64,000 nucleotides of DNA, taken from Ptiloglossa arizonensis. Its lineage: Eukaryota; Arthropoda; Insecta; Hymenoptera; Colletidae. Every line of letters starts with the position of its first letter. The first letter of the stretch is position 1. Location of the stretch: the NCBI RefSeq assembly GCF_051014685.1, contig NC_135054.1:9118001-9182000 (forward strand). Direction: 5' to 3'. The translations under genes and the position numbers were made by a program. The notes below the pieces were generated by a model. The model was not told where the DNA came from. It made no database searches and saw only the letters and a list, made by a program, of their open reading frames with translations. Below, one piece after another: positions 40,001-47,698 of this stretch.

Positions 40001-40736
40001 TGTACTTATATGACACAAATATAATACTGGTATTACACTATTAATCTAGTGTCCCATTACGTGTTTTAATTAAATTGCACAATAACTAGGAAGCAGTACA
40101 TTAACTATTATAAAAGAACTAATGTCATGTTAAACTAGGTGCTGTTTAAGAAAGTTATAGGAGAAACAACATTTGGCCAAATGTCTTTATTCTTTTCTCT
40201 TATCGGATTGTGCAATGCAGCATTATTGTGGCCAATTTGTTTGACTCTATACTTTTCTGGTGCTGAAAGTGTACACTGGGCACGACTACCATGGACAGCA
40301 TTATTGTTAGCAAGCATTCTTCATCTGGGTTAGTATCTTTGTCACTTGATATTAGTTTTGCATACATCATTTGCACGAAAAAAGTTTTTAGACATTACAA
40401 TGGTATTTTATTATCGCTTAACAGTTGCAAACATGCTTGGTAACTTCAGTATTGCTCTGACATATGACTTATTCATTACACTGGGATTGATCACAGCTGT
40501 ACCTGTATCCGCTGGTATAGTAACGACTTAAAACATTAAATTACATTATAATTATTGTTACTTCACAATTGATTAATATTAACTACGTTTCAGCATTGGA
40601 TGTTGTTTTATATGGAGCTCATTTCATGGGCATGAAATTGGCAGGAATGATCTTTATAGCAGTTGGCTTCTTTCTTGTGATGTTTCCGGATAATTGGCCC
40701 GACTATATAACCAGACTACTTCGGTATGCAATTTAA
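24873..40736 (+). CDS. SLC35F3/4: SLC35F3/F4-like solute transporter, eight coding exons (gene span)
   Basis: Joined exons 24873-25011, 29957-30195, 38270-38419, 39063-39410, 39514-39642, 40139-40328, 40425-40514 and 40594-40736 give 1428 nt, 475 codons plus stop; every phase fits (1, 0, 0, 0, 0, 1, 1). Residues 1-126 are polar and Ser/Thr/Gln-rich, a cytosolic tail. From residue 127 a multi-pass membrane core begins, with landmark SWVGATHCIKYLYF, then NAPFFTTWFCTNWEILYFP, GLWVVTNYMYIYSL and YVYLLSWVILHEQFVGVR; these are hallmarks of the SLC35F3/F4 branch of the drug/metabolite transporter superfamily, whose members have about ten helices. SLC35F3 has been linked to thiamine transport; the substrate here cannot be read from sequence. 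The ATG at 24873 (context AAGCATGG) is preferred over an in-frame ATG at 24849. The end could instead splice onward at GTATGC (40724). Introns are loaded with transposon debris, but no exon is broken. Confidence 0.88.
25012..25930 (+). other. intron 1 of the transporter, first part
   Basis: AT-rich intronic sequence with no recognised element before the GC-rich R1-like block that starts near 25935. Confidence 0.5.
25935..26260 (-). mobile_element. 3' end of an R1-like non-LTR element
   Basis: Read on the minus strand, this matches the 3' UTR-like end at 50690-50960: both have GGTTTTAGTG followed by a G(G)TAGGC or ATAGGCCC phrase, and end near GAGAAAGGTTTAGGAAGATTT / GGGAAAGTTTCATGAAGATTT. 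The GGTTTTAGTGGGTA motif is typical of R1-like element tails in Hymenoptera (recalled, not searched). It lies head to head with a plus-strand R1-like fragment, inside intron 1 of the transporter. Confidence 0.55.
26320..27660 (+). mobile_element. R1-like non-LTR fragment, rearranged
   Basis: GC content is far above the flanks. At 26929-27150 one frame carries TAHLYETKIQSWKELLK then ILKKDPC, which corresponds to the linker between endonuclease and reverse transcriptase in R1-clade ORF2 (pattern K-x-x-SW-x-ELL-x-x-L-x-x-DPWG-x-PY). It is present as tandem copies. The 3' part (27390-27660), with TTTTAGTGGGTAGGCACTCG, resembles an R1-like tail, so coding and tail pieces are joined by deletions. 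The 163-codon frame at 26720-27211 reads through the duplicated linker in two frames and is not a real protein. Confidence 0.6.
26929..27145 (+). repeat. 102-bp tandem duplication inside the R1-like fragment
   Basis: The block beginning CCTTAAAAAAGGA recurs at 26929 and 27031 and, in diverged form (TTCTCAAAAAGGA), at 27132. Units are 102 and 101 bp; the second lacks one A (AGAAACGG versus AGAACGG), which shifts the frame between copies. Confidence 0.9.
28020..29030 (+). pseudogene. third Tc1-like transposase relic, in intron 1
   Basis: Plus-strand pieces in order are: KSYEFMKPSVGPRITMK near 28250; PTIKHGNAQFKFG near 28640 (pattern PTVKHGGGSVMVWG); YRDILERYAIPSGQ near 28735 (pattern YxxILxxxxIPSG); then a HVQTL phrase and, near 28890, a SPDLNPSQFLW-like block coding the third acidic residue region (tcaccggatttaaaccctag). 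Stops and frameshifts break it throughout. It belongs to a different Tc1 lineage from the family A copies. Terminal repeats were not identified. Confidence 0.75.
29050..29956 (+). other. intron 1 of the transporter, last part
   Basis: AT-rich sequence between the Tc1-like relic and exon 2. Open frames of 60-80 codons occur on both strands without motifs. Confidence 0.4.
29957..30195 (+). CDS. SLC35F3/4: SLC35F-like exon 2
   Basis: Follows acceptor TTGCTTATTTAG. Codes residues 47-126, low-complexity and rich in Gly, Ser, Thr, Gln and Cys, ending in CYASCCAESAKK. The donor is GTTCAT, weaker than consensus. Phase 1 in, phase 0 out, matching both neighbours. The Lys pair followed by exon 3's IYFGVCVT marks entry into the first membrane helix. 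Confidence 0.8.
30196..32277 (+). other. intron 2 of the transporter, first part
   Basis: AT-rich sequence without recognised exons. A short dispersed-repeat phrase (GTTTTCGAGATATTTTCAAA) occurs near 31595. Confidence 0.4.
32255..32485 (+). pseudogene. fragment of a TE-derived insect protein
   Basis: A frame without start codon reads RTFHFPKSNKFFERF, then PIEFLKNPDIWKSDD, then VVANDTAKRGVKLMEKCNQL and LSRNEEEN before a stop. This resembles the C-terminal block (VVNDxAERGVALIxxFNxxLTxxEEQKQ) of a protein family greatly multiplied in several insect and other animal genomes, probably transposon-related. The upstream frame is broken. It sits in intron 2 of the transporter in the same orientation. 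Recognition is from memory of the motif. Confidence 0.45.
33110..33960 (-). pseudogene. R1-like reverse transcriptase relic split by a MITE
   Basis: Minus-strand frames near 33200-33130 read SVEMKFQM, then (frame shifted) RYLGLIVDSHC, the same palm block as at 17300 and 45440. Further 5' (33700-33960) phrases such as FLSSWKIARMVF match the WK-x-GRLVLL block upstream of it. The plus-strand string at 33890-33950 aligns with 49430-49490, confirming a shared family. A 138-bp mariner-type element (33294-33431) is inserted in it. All frames are broken. Confidence 0.65.
33294..33431. mobile_element. 138-bp mariner-type MITE
   Basis: Ends are TTGGGTTGTTCAGAAAGT and, inverted, TTGGGTTGTTCGGAAAGT, continuing in ATTTCGTTTT on both sides. 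TA precedes the left end; the right flank reads CATA, so the TA duplication looks mutated by one base. The core keeps only AT-rich DNA and an (A)15 run; it has no transposase. It must have been mobilised by a full-length mariner elsewhere. Confidence 0.85.
34193..36388. repeat. 2.2-kb unit bounded by inverted repeats of about 276 bp
   Basis: Left arm 34193-34468 and right arm 36112-36388 are reverse complements with moderate divergence (shared blocks: TTTTGAGCAAAAATGAG / CTCACTTTTGCTCAAAA; AACTAGAAATGTTAGAAAG; GTGCTTTTAAA..AGTAAATGAT; GGATTCTATGGACAT). Homology stops sharply inside and outside the arms. Between them lies a Bel/Pao fragment in plus orientation. LTRs would be direct repeats, so these arms are not its LTRs. 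Confidence 0.85.
34640..35345 (+). pseudogene. Bel/Pao LTR-retrotransposon fragment (integrase end and DUF5641)
   Basis: Plus-strand pieces follow the order of the 3' end of a Bel/Pao polyprotein. An integrase-core end motif (PSRTPHFGDLW, family pattern PRSPHFGGLWE) is followed by a LNSRP motif, a HFLI motif near 34910, a W-x-x-SQQMRKHFWNRSSKEYL motif near 35000-35040 and a VMREDN motif near 35120; a final segment resembles the conserved VKTA-GE-KR block of DUF5641. Stops and frameshifts are frequent and no gag, protease, reverse transcriptase or LTR was seen. Bel/Pao elements are endogenous retrotransposons; this is a dead 700-bp remnant lying in intron 2 of the transporter. Confidence 0.75.
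36479..37430 (-). pseudogene. relic of a DDE-type transposon-like protein
   Basis: On the minus strand, starting near 37420, a frame reads STNTDTCITCDKLEIEIKN and then KKLDKRKTCLKNELKLI, matching the TCxTCDxLxIxI...KA-x-x-CLKxxxxL segment of a transposase-like family frequent in insects. Near 36870-36770 broken frames read YKFVLSSHLYTE and DFGLIEKKKRTSS, matching its SGHSYLPNDxDFGxIE motif; at 36730-36480 a KRKSEDIFLLK and PSTVY segment fits its C-terminal part. The order and orientation agree, so this is one decayed gene of about 950 bp. Recognition is from memory; the family has no settled name known to me. Confidence 0.55.
37431..38269 (+). other. intron 2 of the transporter, last part
   Basis: AT-rich sequence without a recognised element. 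It contains a short near-duplicated phrase (AGTAAAGAAGAAATAAAT at about 37990 with a sibling at about 37967). Confidence 0.35.
38270..38419 (+). CDS. SLC35F3/4: SLC35F-like exon 3 (first membrane helix)
   Basis: Acceptor GTGATTACAG, donor CAT|GTAAGT. Codes residues 127-176: IYFGVCVTICVTASWVGATH and CIKYLYF, then a Ser-rich loop ending TGLLPQH. The correct frame has no ATG of its own; an overlapping 73-codon frame (38260-38481) is a shadow. Confidence 0.9.
38836..39035 (+). repeat. three-copy minisatellite in intron 3
   Basis: Units of 70, 66 and about 64 bp begin with AACATCATTGGGATATATAC at 38836, AACATCATTGGG at 38906 and AATATCATTGGT at 38972. All share AATATACTATACAGACGAAT and AAAATAATATTATTT. 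The array ends 30 bases before the exon 4 acceptor. Confidence 0.92.
39063..39410 (+). CDS. SLC35F3/4: SLC35F-like exon 4
   Basis: Acceptor TATCTTTTTCAG, donor AGG|GTTAGT. Codes residues 177-292, the most conserved part: NAPFFTTWFCTNWEILYFP, a loop with RGFRDKGFTGG, and helices GLWVVTNYMYIYSL and SYVYLLSWVIL. Just upstream lies a tandem repeat (38836-39035) within 30 bases of the acceptor. Confidence 0.92.
39514..39642 (+). CDS. SLC35F3/4: SLC35F-like exon 5
   Basis: Acceptor AAATTCATTGTAG, donor AAG|GTAAAA. Codes residues 293-335 (IVAVILCNTGIALLAYMDG, then GGVVLATLSGAGSAVYK), one helix, a short loop and the start of another. Confidence 0.92.
40139..40328 (+). CDS. SLC35F3/4: SLC35F-like exon 6
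   Basis: Acceptor TTAAACTAG, donor CTGG|GTTAGT. Codes residues 336-398 plus one base: VLFKKVIGETTFGQMSLFFS and two helices. FKK(V/I)IGE-TFGQMSLFFS is strongly conserved in insect members of this branch. Confidence 0.92.
40425..40514 (+). CDS. SLC35F3/4: SLC35F-like exon 7
   Basis: Acceptor CGCTTAACAG, donor GCTG|GTATAG. Codes residues 399-428 (VANMLGNFSIALTYDLFITL then GLITAVPVSA), the conserved C-terminal helix pair with the VPVSA end. Confidence 0.92.
40594..40736 (+). CDS. SLC35F3/4: SLC35F-like exon 8 (stop codon)
   Basis: Acceptor ACTACGTTTCAG. Codes residues 429-475: ALDVVLYGAHFMGMKLAG, a last helix MIFIAVGFFLVMF, then PDNWPDYITRLLRYAI and TAA. If the donor-like GTATGC at 40724 is used, the last four residues are replaced by another exon not found here. 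An AATAAA at 41249-41254 could serve polyadenylation. Confidence 0.85.
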
Positions 40737-42349
40737 ATACATTTTATAAACATAATTTATAATATGTTTATTAATTCGAAATTACTTTCTTTCTTACTTT
40801 TTGGTTCTATGGTAATTCTGCTAACGTACGGTCTCTAATTCCTTGTATACATGTAACGTCTAAATGTACCTTATACCTGTGTACACATGTACTATATACA
40901 CAAAATAAGGCACTTGAATAGACTACTTAAATAATTCGGCTATCTATAGGGAAACAAAATATTTTGCACAGAAAGTATGAGAATTCGAGGGGAACATTGT
41001 AGGATTCAATTTTTATGTTCTAAATGGAACTGTCAAGGACTCTTCAAGGTCATGAACATTTTTTGCATATAATGGTATATATGTTGTGTCTTAATAGAGT
41101 ACCTATTTTATAAATCCCTTTTGGGACACAAATATTCAAAAATACACCAATCTATTGACAATAAGTTAGTAACCTTGAAGTGTCCTTGATTGTTCGGCTT
41201 ATTGTTGGAAGACAATTTCTGTCTGAAACATATTCGTGTATCCCTAAAAATAAACGTGCTATTTAAGTAGCCTAATTTACATGTCTGTTCTAAGTATATT
41301 CACAGTATGCCATAACAGGTGGTAAAATCGAAAATGTAGTAATTCTACATGCAAAAATAAGTAGAAAATATGCATAAAATTAATCACAAGATAAAATTTG
41401 TTCATAAGAGATTTCGTTTTCGATCAAATCAATTTTTAAGTCATTTGATACACGTACACTTAATTATGTTTCTACGTAAGCTACTTTTCTCCGCATCTGT
41501 ATTCTAGCGTTAACTATCTATGGTCAGACAGACTATCAAAAATGGTACACTAAAATGTATCTTCGTCTGAAAAAATTTTATTTTATATTTTGTACTTACT
41601 ATTTTTTTATGTAACATTGCTACCTTACCGGTTGTACCATCTATTCTAAAACAACCCGTATATAGACACACTCAGGGAACAAATACTGAGAAGTTACTTA
41701 AATATGATAATTTAGTATCACTATTGCATGTGAACTCACGAAAAAGTAACAAGAACAAAAGTTGTTTTGTTTGGGGGGAAAACTATGGAAATATAAGGGT
41801 CATTTTTTCAACGTCAGCATTTCCAAATTTTCGATATCATTAGTGATCTGTAAATAGAAACAATTGTTTTCTGTCGCACAACAAATACGCGTAGACATAT
41901 GCTTAGGCACGTTATATGTGGAATATTATTCAGAATGCACCTCTATTGACTTTGATATATAGATATTTACAATGATTTAAAACAGGCTTCATCTACCAGA
42001 ATTGCACACTATATTTATTTCTATCATTTCAAATGCACTTTGTACAATAACATAAAAAGTACTCACTTTCGACCTTCCGATCGACTCACACTAATCGTTT
42101 TCCGCAAGTTCCCGTACCATCTCCTTGATCGACTACCTAATATCCCGGCGTATAAAGTAGTTCTGCTAGAATACCTTACTGACAAGTCGACTAGCAGACC
42201 CAGGATGAACCAAGATGAACCAGGAAGCTCTCCCTTCGTTTTTCTATCTCGCTCGCTCCCTTTTCCTTCGTCGTACACTAGAAGCCGCTAATTTTAATTA
42301 CTTATACCTTCAAAATTATCGTATTATCACACCTAATATTTCATACATA
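40737..42349. other. downstream flank of the transporter gene
   Basis: Holds the presumed 3' UTR, the inverted repeat at 41031-41197 and a CpG-richer patch at about 42060-42290 with a short direct repeat (GATGAACCAAGATGAACCAG). The patch has overlapping open frames on both strands without motifs; it could be an untranslated exon or promoter of another gene. Confidence 0.35.
41031..41197. repeat. inverted repeat around a 97-bp core
   Basis: GTCAAGGACTCTTCAAGGTC (41033 onward) and the reverse complement of CCTTGAAGTGTCCTTGATTG (about 41173-41192) form imperfect arms of about 30 bp. A related phrase, CTATGACCTTGAAGTGAATT, occurs at about 53435 inside another TIR element. A MITE remnant is likely. 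Confidence 0.6.
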
Positions 42350-42724
42350 CAAGGGTAGTCCCAGAAGTACCGGACCTGATAGATCGCGGTAATTGTTTAA
42401 AAAGAATGACTAAGAGAGAAAGTACCGACCTTATAGAGCTGAAGTTTAAAGGTTGAAATAAAAAAAAAACGGCAGCACTGTGCGAAAAAGAAGGATTTGT
42501 TTCATTAAGACAATGCACCAGTTCACACATCTGTTATCGCGATGACCAAAATGTTACTTTACAGAGCTCAACGGTTCTCACTATAAACAGGGTATCAAAG
42601 CTATTGAACATCATTGGGAAAAATGTATCGATCCAAAAGGAGACTATGTAGAGAAATAAAGATACTTTTTCCCAAATTTTTTGTGCTTTCTTTCTTAGGC
42701 CAGGTACTTCTGGCACTACCCCCG
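42350..42724 (+). mobile_element. internally deleted mariner element (375 bp)
   Basis: Ends are CAAGGGTAGTCCCAGAAGTA and, inverted, CGGGGGTAGTGCCAGAAGTA, both flanked by TA. Between them sit two pieces of a plus-strand mariner transposase: a block matching HQDNAPVHTS-x-IAM (coded around 42505-42550: caagacaatgcaccagttc-like) and, near 42590-42660, KQGIKA.., HWEKCID and KGDYVEK, the C-terminal end of the protein. The first two thirds of the roughly 345-residue enzyme are deleted, so the copy is non-autonomous. The ends are well preserved. Confidence 0.88.
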
Positions 42725-44929
42725 TAGCAATTAAGACGTGTAATCTCAGACGTGCAGACGTGTTATGCAAAAGTAGTTTAAAATCAAGGACAGACTGTTC
42801 CGGTTCTTCCCACGCTTTTACATCTTGATCTTCGACCTAAGAATTTGCTCCCAGTGCTTAGGACATTTGGTGGACCACATAGAATTCTGTACAGCGACTA
42901 CACATCACCATGTGTACCTCTCTATATAGCCAGATCCACGAAGTAAGAATGTTATTTGGATTTACATCTGTTTTAAGGATGCAAGACGTTCAACTATTTT
43001 GAAGGAGCGTCGATAGATCTTTTTGAGTAAGAATCATTCTATTCTCACGGTGGGATGCAGGTAGTGATTCAATTTTCTGACGCAGTCTCGAAACCTTTCT
43101 ACCTTTTCCAAAAACTTACGAACTCGTTGGTCAATTGTCTCTAATTATGGCAAGTCCACCACTTATTCTTAATGTTCAAGTATACAACATTTCTACAGTA
43201 GTCACCTTTAAATTCTTTTTCAAATTCGTTCTGAGTCCCAAAAAAGCAACAACAAAAATCTACACGCAATCTTATGCGTGAAATTCTTATTATTACAGAA
43301 ACTGACTATAGGGCGCAACTAAAACAATTTACCAAAACGATGTAGCAATTCATATTTGTAAAGTAATAAATATTTAGCGAGGGATCTTCTACAAATCTTC
43401 ATGATGATAGGAGCGAAAATCTGACTATAATTCAACAACTTTTTCGCTGTCACAGACGACATACTTATAATTTACTCACATTTTGTACGAGATGGATTAC
43501 TTGAACACTTCAAAAGTCGATGAACTTGTAAATTTTAATTACATTTTCAATAATATTATGCTATGCGGTGTTAGTTATTTTTCAAATCGTCAAAACTGAT
43601 AACTTAGGTATAAAGATCTCGTAGACGGATCTCTGGCGTAAAAAGTATGGAAGTTTCAAAACACAATTTACGCTTGACTGGATTCTTGATCGTAAGATCT
43701 TAATGAAAAAAATTAAGTGTAAATCAAGTAACACTTGAGGCATATTGAGTCTAATGTCTTCCATATTTGTAAAAATATAGTATCTCTGAAGAAAAAAACA
43801 GATTTCATTTTGGGATTTAAAATGTTAGATACTATAGTCTTTATGTAGTCTAATGACTAAAATATAAGAAAAAAACATACAAATAATACAACATAATTTT
43901 CACAATAATGAAATGTTCAACAAAATGGTTACAAAACACATTTGCTTGGCATCGAGCCATTACCAAAATCATATCACACTAAGCCATAACAATATAAAGA
44001 AACTATAGTATGTAAGACCATAAAGCAGAAATTCACTGGAATGTAAATTCTCCTGGTCTATTATCTGTATAACCGGATTAAAACCAAGAATTTTTGTATT
44101 TAAGAATCGACAGTTAGTTATGAACCAGACATTGCATTTTAAGAGTACTATTCTCAAAATCAACGAAATCCCACTATCCATGGATTTGATTCAAATTTTG
44201 TACATTCACAGACATATATGGTTGTCATGAATTACCATTATCAACTTTTCCCTAAATCTACAAACGGAAAATATAAGGAAAAAGAGCGAAAAGTGTCATT
44301 CGGTGAAAGTTAAAATAAATGCATAACTTTTGTATTATTAAAGGTATTTAATAAGACTTTATTTTTGATTACGTATATTCTCTATAAGTTATCATTATTT
44401 TATATGATTTGTATCCAATTTTTCATTTCATTAAAATAAAAAGAATTCATACTTATCGTTGTAGCAAAATATAAATTGTCCCAATTTTAACAAACGACTA
44501 TGTTGTTCATACTTCGTTGAATATTGTTTTCAAATGGAAGAAATTGAGTATTGGGGAAAATATTTCGTTTACGAATTAGAGCGTTTAGTATTATAATTCG
44601 TGTTGCGTTGCGCGATGTATCGAGCAGAAAATGATGTAATCATGCGTATAAAAAATTCGATAACAGAATTATTTTCAGTTTCTTTGCTTGAAAGAATACA
44701 GACGTTTGCTTTATCTGAATCTCACGCAAAATATAAAATACCATACAAGAGCTAGTATATAAGCACAACATCCAACATTTCTCGCATCATTATGATACTT
44801 GCAAAAAACATGATTCAATACAATCAGCAGTACTTTCTGTAATCTTTGTTGCGATGAAAACATCAATAATGTTTCTCAAGAAGTGTGCCGAGATCACGAT
44901 TTCAATTGTACTAACAAGACATTACACTC
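42725..44929. other. AT-rich, no supported gene
   Basis: No exon, RNA gene or transposon motif was recognised. Open frames are at most 70 codons. Confidence 0.35.
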
Positions 44930-45520
44930 TTCTAGGGGGCCGCATGAAGGGCCGTGAGTCTCAATCTTATGACCATCCAGGGCAGAAAAATGGGAGAGTG
45001 ACTCAGTCCTCCGCCCACCGTCGGCGCAGCCTTACCTTTGCATCTTTGGGGGGAGGGACCAGTCCCCTCCCCCTTTATTCTGGGGCTCGTGTGCAGTGAA
45101 GCGAAACAACTATGCCCAGACAGCATCTGCATCGTTCAATAGGTTAAGTTACCGAAGTCTCTGCTCAGAGATTCACCAACAGTCCACTAGTCAGAGGTTA
45201 GCTGGACCAGCCGCTATTGCCGTCACATCAGCTTGAACTGCCGGATCTGGCAGAACATGAGGACTTCAACCTCACGTTCTGTCAGAACCTTTTCCCGCAC
45301 AGACCGATCGGACCCTCCAGGTTGAGGAGGATCCAGCCTAACACACCGATAATACTCTCGCAACTGGGGCCAGGCGGCTGAAATACCCCTTAAAGTGCCA
45401 GTGACTATCGAACATCAATCCCAAATACTTCATCCGGGACTTCGTCTCGACTTTGGCCTCACTTACCCGGATTAGGGGAGAGAGGTGGTGGCTCCTGTCG
45501 AGGTGCGTATATTACCAGCA
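44930..45520 (-). pseudogene. R1-like reverse transcriptase fragment, palm to C-terminus
   Basis: On the minus strand near 45470-45390 one frame reads VETKSRMKYLGLMFDSHWHF followed by SRLAPVARVL, the palm/thumb block of R1-clade ORF2. Towards 45030-44930 another frame reads VGGGLSHSPIF, matching the V-GGDLS-P-V block near the C-terminus of the same family. Stops and frameshifts separate them. The plus-strand text at 45420-45480 aligns with 33130-33210, so both come from one family. Confidence 0.7.
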
Positions 45521-45611
45521 CCTCAAAATTAATTTTCTTAAGTTGTGGTTATTTAATAATGGACGTCTATTTAAGATCCCTGTTTAGCGTCACTCTGAAA
45601 GACGGTCGAAA

Positions 45612-45664
45612 CCGAGAGGGACCGTATGCGACCAATCGCGTTAATGCCTAACCGTCCCTCTCGG
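45612..45664. repeat. 11-bp perfect stem-loop
   Basis: CCGAGAGGGAC (45612-45622) and GTCCCTCTCGG (45654-45664) are perfect complements around a 31-base loop, in the GC-rich sequence next to the R1-like fragment. Confidence 0.85.
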
Positions 45665-45720
45665 AAGTTGAGGCCGGACACTTGGCCAGATCGTGTCCAC
45701 CCTGCGAATACGCGAAGCAC

Positions 45721-47469
45721 TTGCTTTATTAACAGGAGATTTCATATTCGAATCACTGTGACTCGCTTTCTTTTTTCAACTTTTACTTTGATTAATTAAA
45801 TTTCATAGGATTTTATGTATAAATGTACCATAACGCACTTACCTAGATCTTCGTTTAAAAATATACAAACAGTACGTGAACTTATTGAAAAAGTATATTG
45901 CAACATGTATATATATTAGTGACAACGCATTTTGAAATAGTTTGGAAGAGGATGATCAAACGAGTCTAGGAATTTGTAACAGAGAACTAGCTTGTATGGT
46001 TGAAAAGGATGTTTCAAATGCATCGTTTGGAAAAAAACAGGGGAACGTTTAGAAGTGGCAAACAATTCGACATTGCATTGTCTAATAAATAGGATTTTGT
46101 TCTTGGACATCTGGCCAAGCAATGGAACAGGCAATGTCATCTTTTGATAAGACGACTGTGATGACCCCAGAACGATCAAAATAATAGTTCGTGTTTTTCG
46201 AAATTTTTCTAACACACAAGTAGTATTATTTGTATGTTTTTAAATAAAGATTTATTAAAAATTGGAAAATCTAGTATCACGGGAATTCGAACTGAAGACT
46301 GACTCCCAAGTGGAAAGATTAACAATAAGTTAAAGAATTTCCGTTTCAAGTTTTAATTGTTTACGAGAAATGCTGATTATAATGAAATATTTTGCAAAAT
46401 TTCATCATTCGTCCTATAGATTTATTCCACAAAATGTCTCCAAAATCGCTTGGGGGCACTACTGTAGAAATTTCTTGTTAATCCATAAGAATATATCGTT
46501 AATGTTTCTTATTACCAATTGTGTATGCAACATACGGTAAAATGAAACTTACAATCCCAGCACACTTGAAAAAAAGCATTATAAATGTGCGTCATCATCG
46601 GAATAGACATTATAGAAAGTACTACTGAATGTATTGAATCATGTTTTTGTCAGTTTCATACTGATACGAGAAATGTTGGATACTGTACATGTATATAAGC
46701 ACTTGTATGGTCTGTGTGGATTCAGAATGTTTGAACCACCATTTGATGAAAAAGATGTCGAACGCATGATTCATATAAATTACTGCTTAATAAATCTCAC
46801 AAATACTATAAAAAAACATGTTTCAGATCGATTTCAACATTATTTTTGTTTCGTGGTTCGCATTGGTGTTGATTTCGTTACCAAAAGAACAAAATCGATC
46901 GATAGTATGTTTTGTTATATTAATCGATATTAAATTTTTTAGAGCGGACAGGTAAAGAAAATAGATATAAATCGTATAAAATAACAACAATAACCCGGTA
47001 GAAACCGTATACGATTTGACAGCAGTCACGTTATCTTTTTTTGTCGAACGGCACATTTCCTGCCCTCTGTAAACCAAAGAAAAAAGTATTTTTAAAAGAT
47101 AGTATCGACATTGAAAACTCAAAAGCTGACTACAACAACTTTTGTTCCGTTTCCTCTTCGTAAGTTTATATAAAACGATGGAATTCAAGTGAATACTTTT
47201 AGAAGCCCTACCCTGTGTACAGGATGGAGGCTAACTTCGTGCATATGAAACACGTTGAATTAACCATGATATGACGATGATAATATTGTTGTGGGTAGAG
47301 CTATTTAAGAGGTATCGGGTTCATCTGCATTTTTTTATCTTTAGTATATTATAGTTATATCATAGTGAATACATAGATGATTTCAACAACCTATAATATA
47401 AGGTTGTACGGTATAAAAAAAGTGGTGAAGTAATGAATTTAACTTTACAACAGGTGGTCGAAGTGGTGT
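45721..47469. other. no supported gene
   Basis: Open frames of up to 121 codons (46823-47188 minus) show no motif and overlap others. A tRNA-like string near 46280-46340 was considered and rejected. Confidence 0.35.
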
Positions 47470-47698
47470 TTGTATATACTGAGCGGCACATAACTTATCT
47501 CGGCCTTATGGGGTGAGAAATACCCCCAATTAAGAACAGGTACCACATAGTGCGCAAAGTAGATGCACCGGAGACTATTCACTGGCGCATGGTATGTATC
47601 CTAGCTGCATTGCCAAGTAAATAATCGGTAACCGTAACACCAAGATTTCAATATATGCTGCATCCATCATTTTTGAACAAGAGAAATGTACAGTAGTA
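47470..47698 (-). repeat. dispersed TIR-type repeat, copy 1
   Basis: Its reverse complement aligns with 51655-51827 over about 170-220 bp: CATTTCTCTTGTTCAAAAAT / CATTTCTCTTGTTCGAAAAT, TTACCGATTATTTACTTGGC / TTACCAATTAATCACTTGAC, and an outer end TTATGTGCCGCTCAGTATA / TTATGCCACCCACTGTACA. The ACTGTACA outer end suggests a Tc1-type terminal sequence (ACAGTGGGTGGCATAAAACT). Confidence 0.6.

Noticed and set aside
46280..46340. tRNA-like string with TTCGAA on the minus strand
   Set aside because: The T-arm-like loop is present, but no A box and no cloverleaf stems could be drawn. At best it is a decayed tRNA-derived SINE piece.
46823..47188. 121-codon minus-strand frame
   Set aside because: No motif, a composition typical of AT-rich DNA and overlap with a plus-strand frame of similar length; there is no support for a gene.
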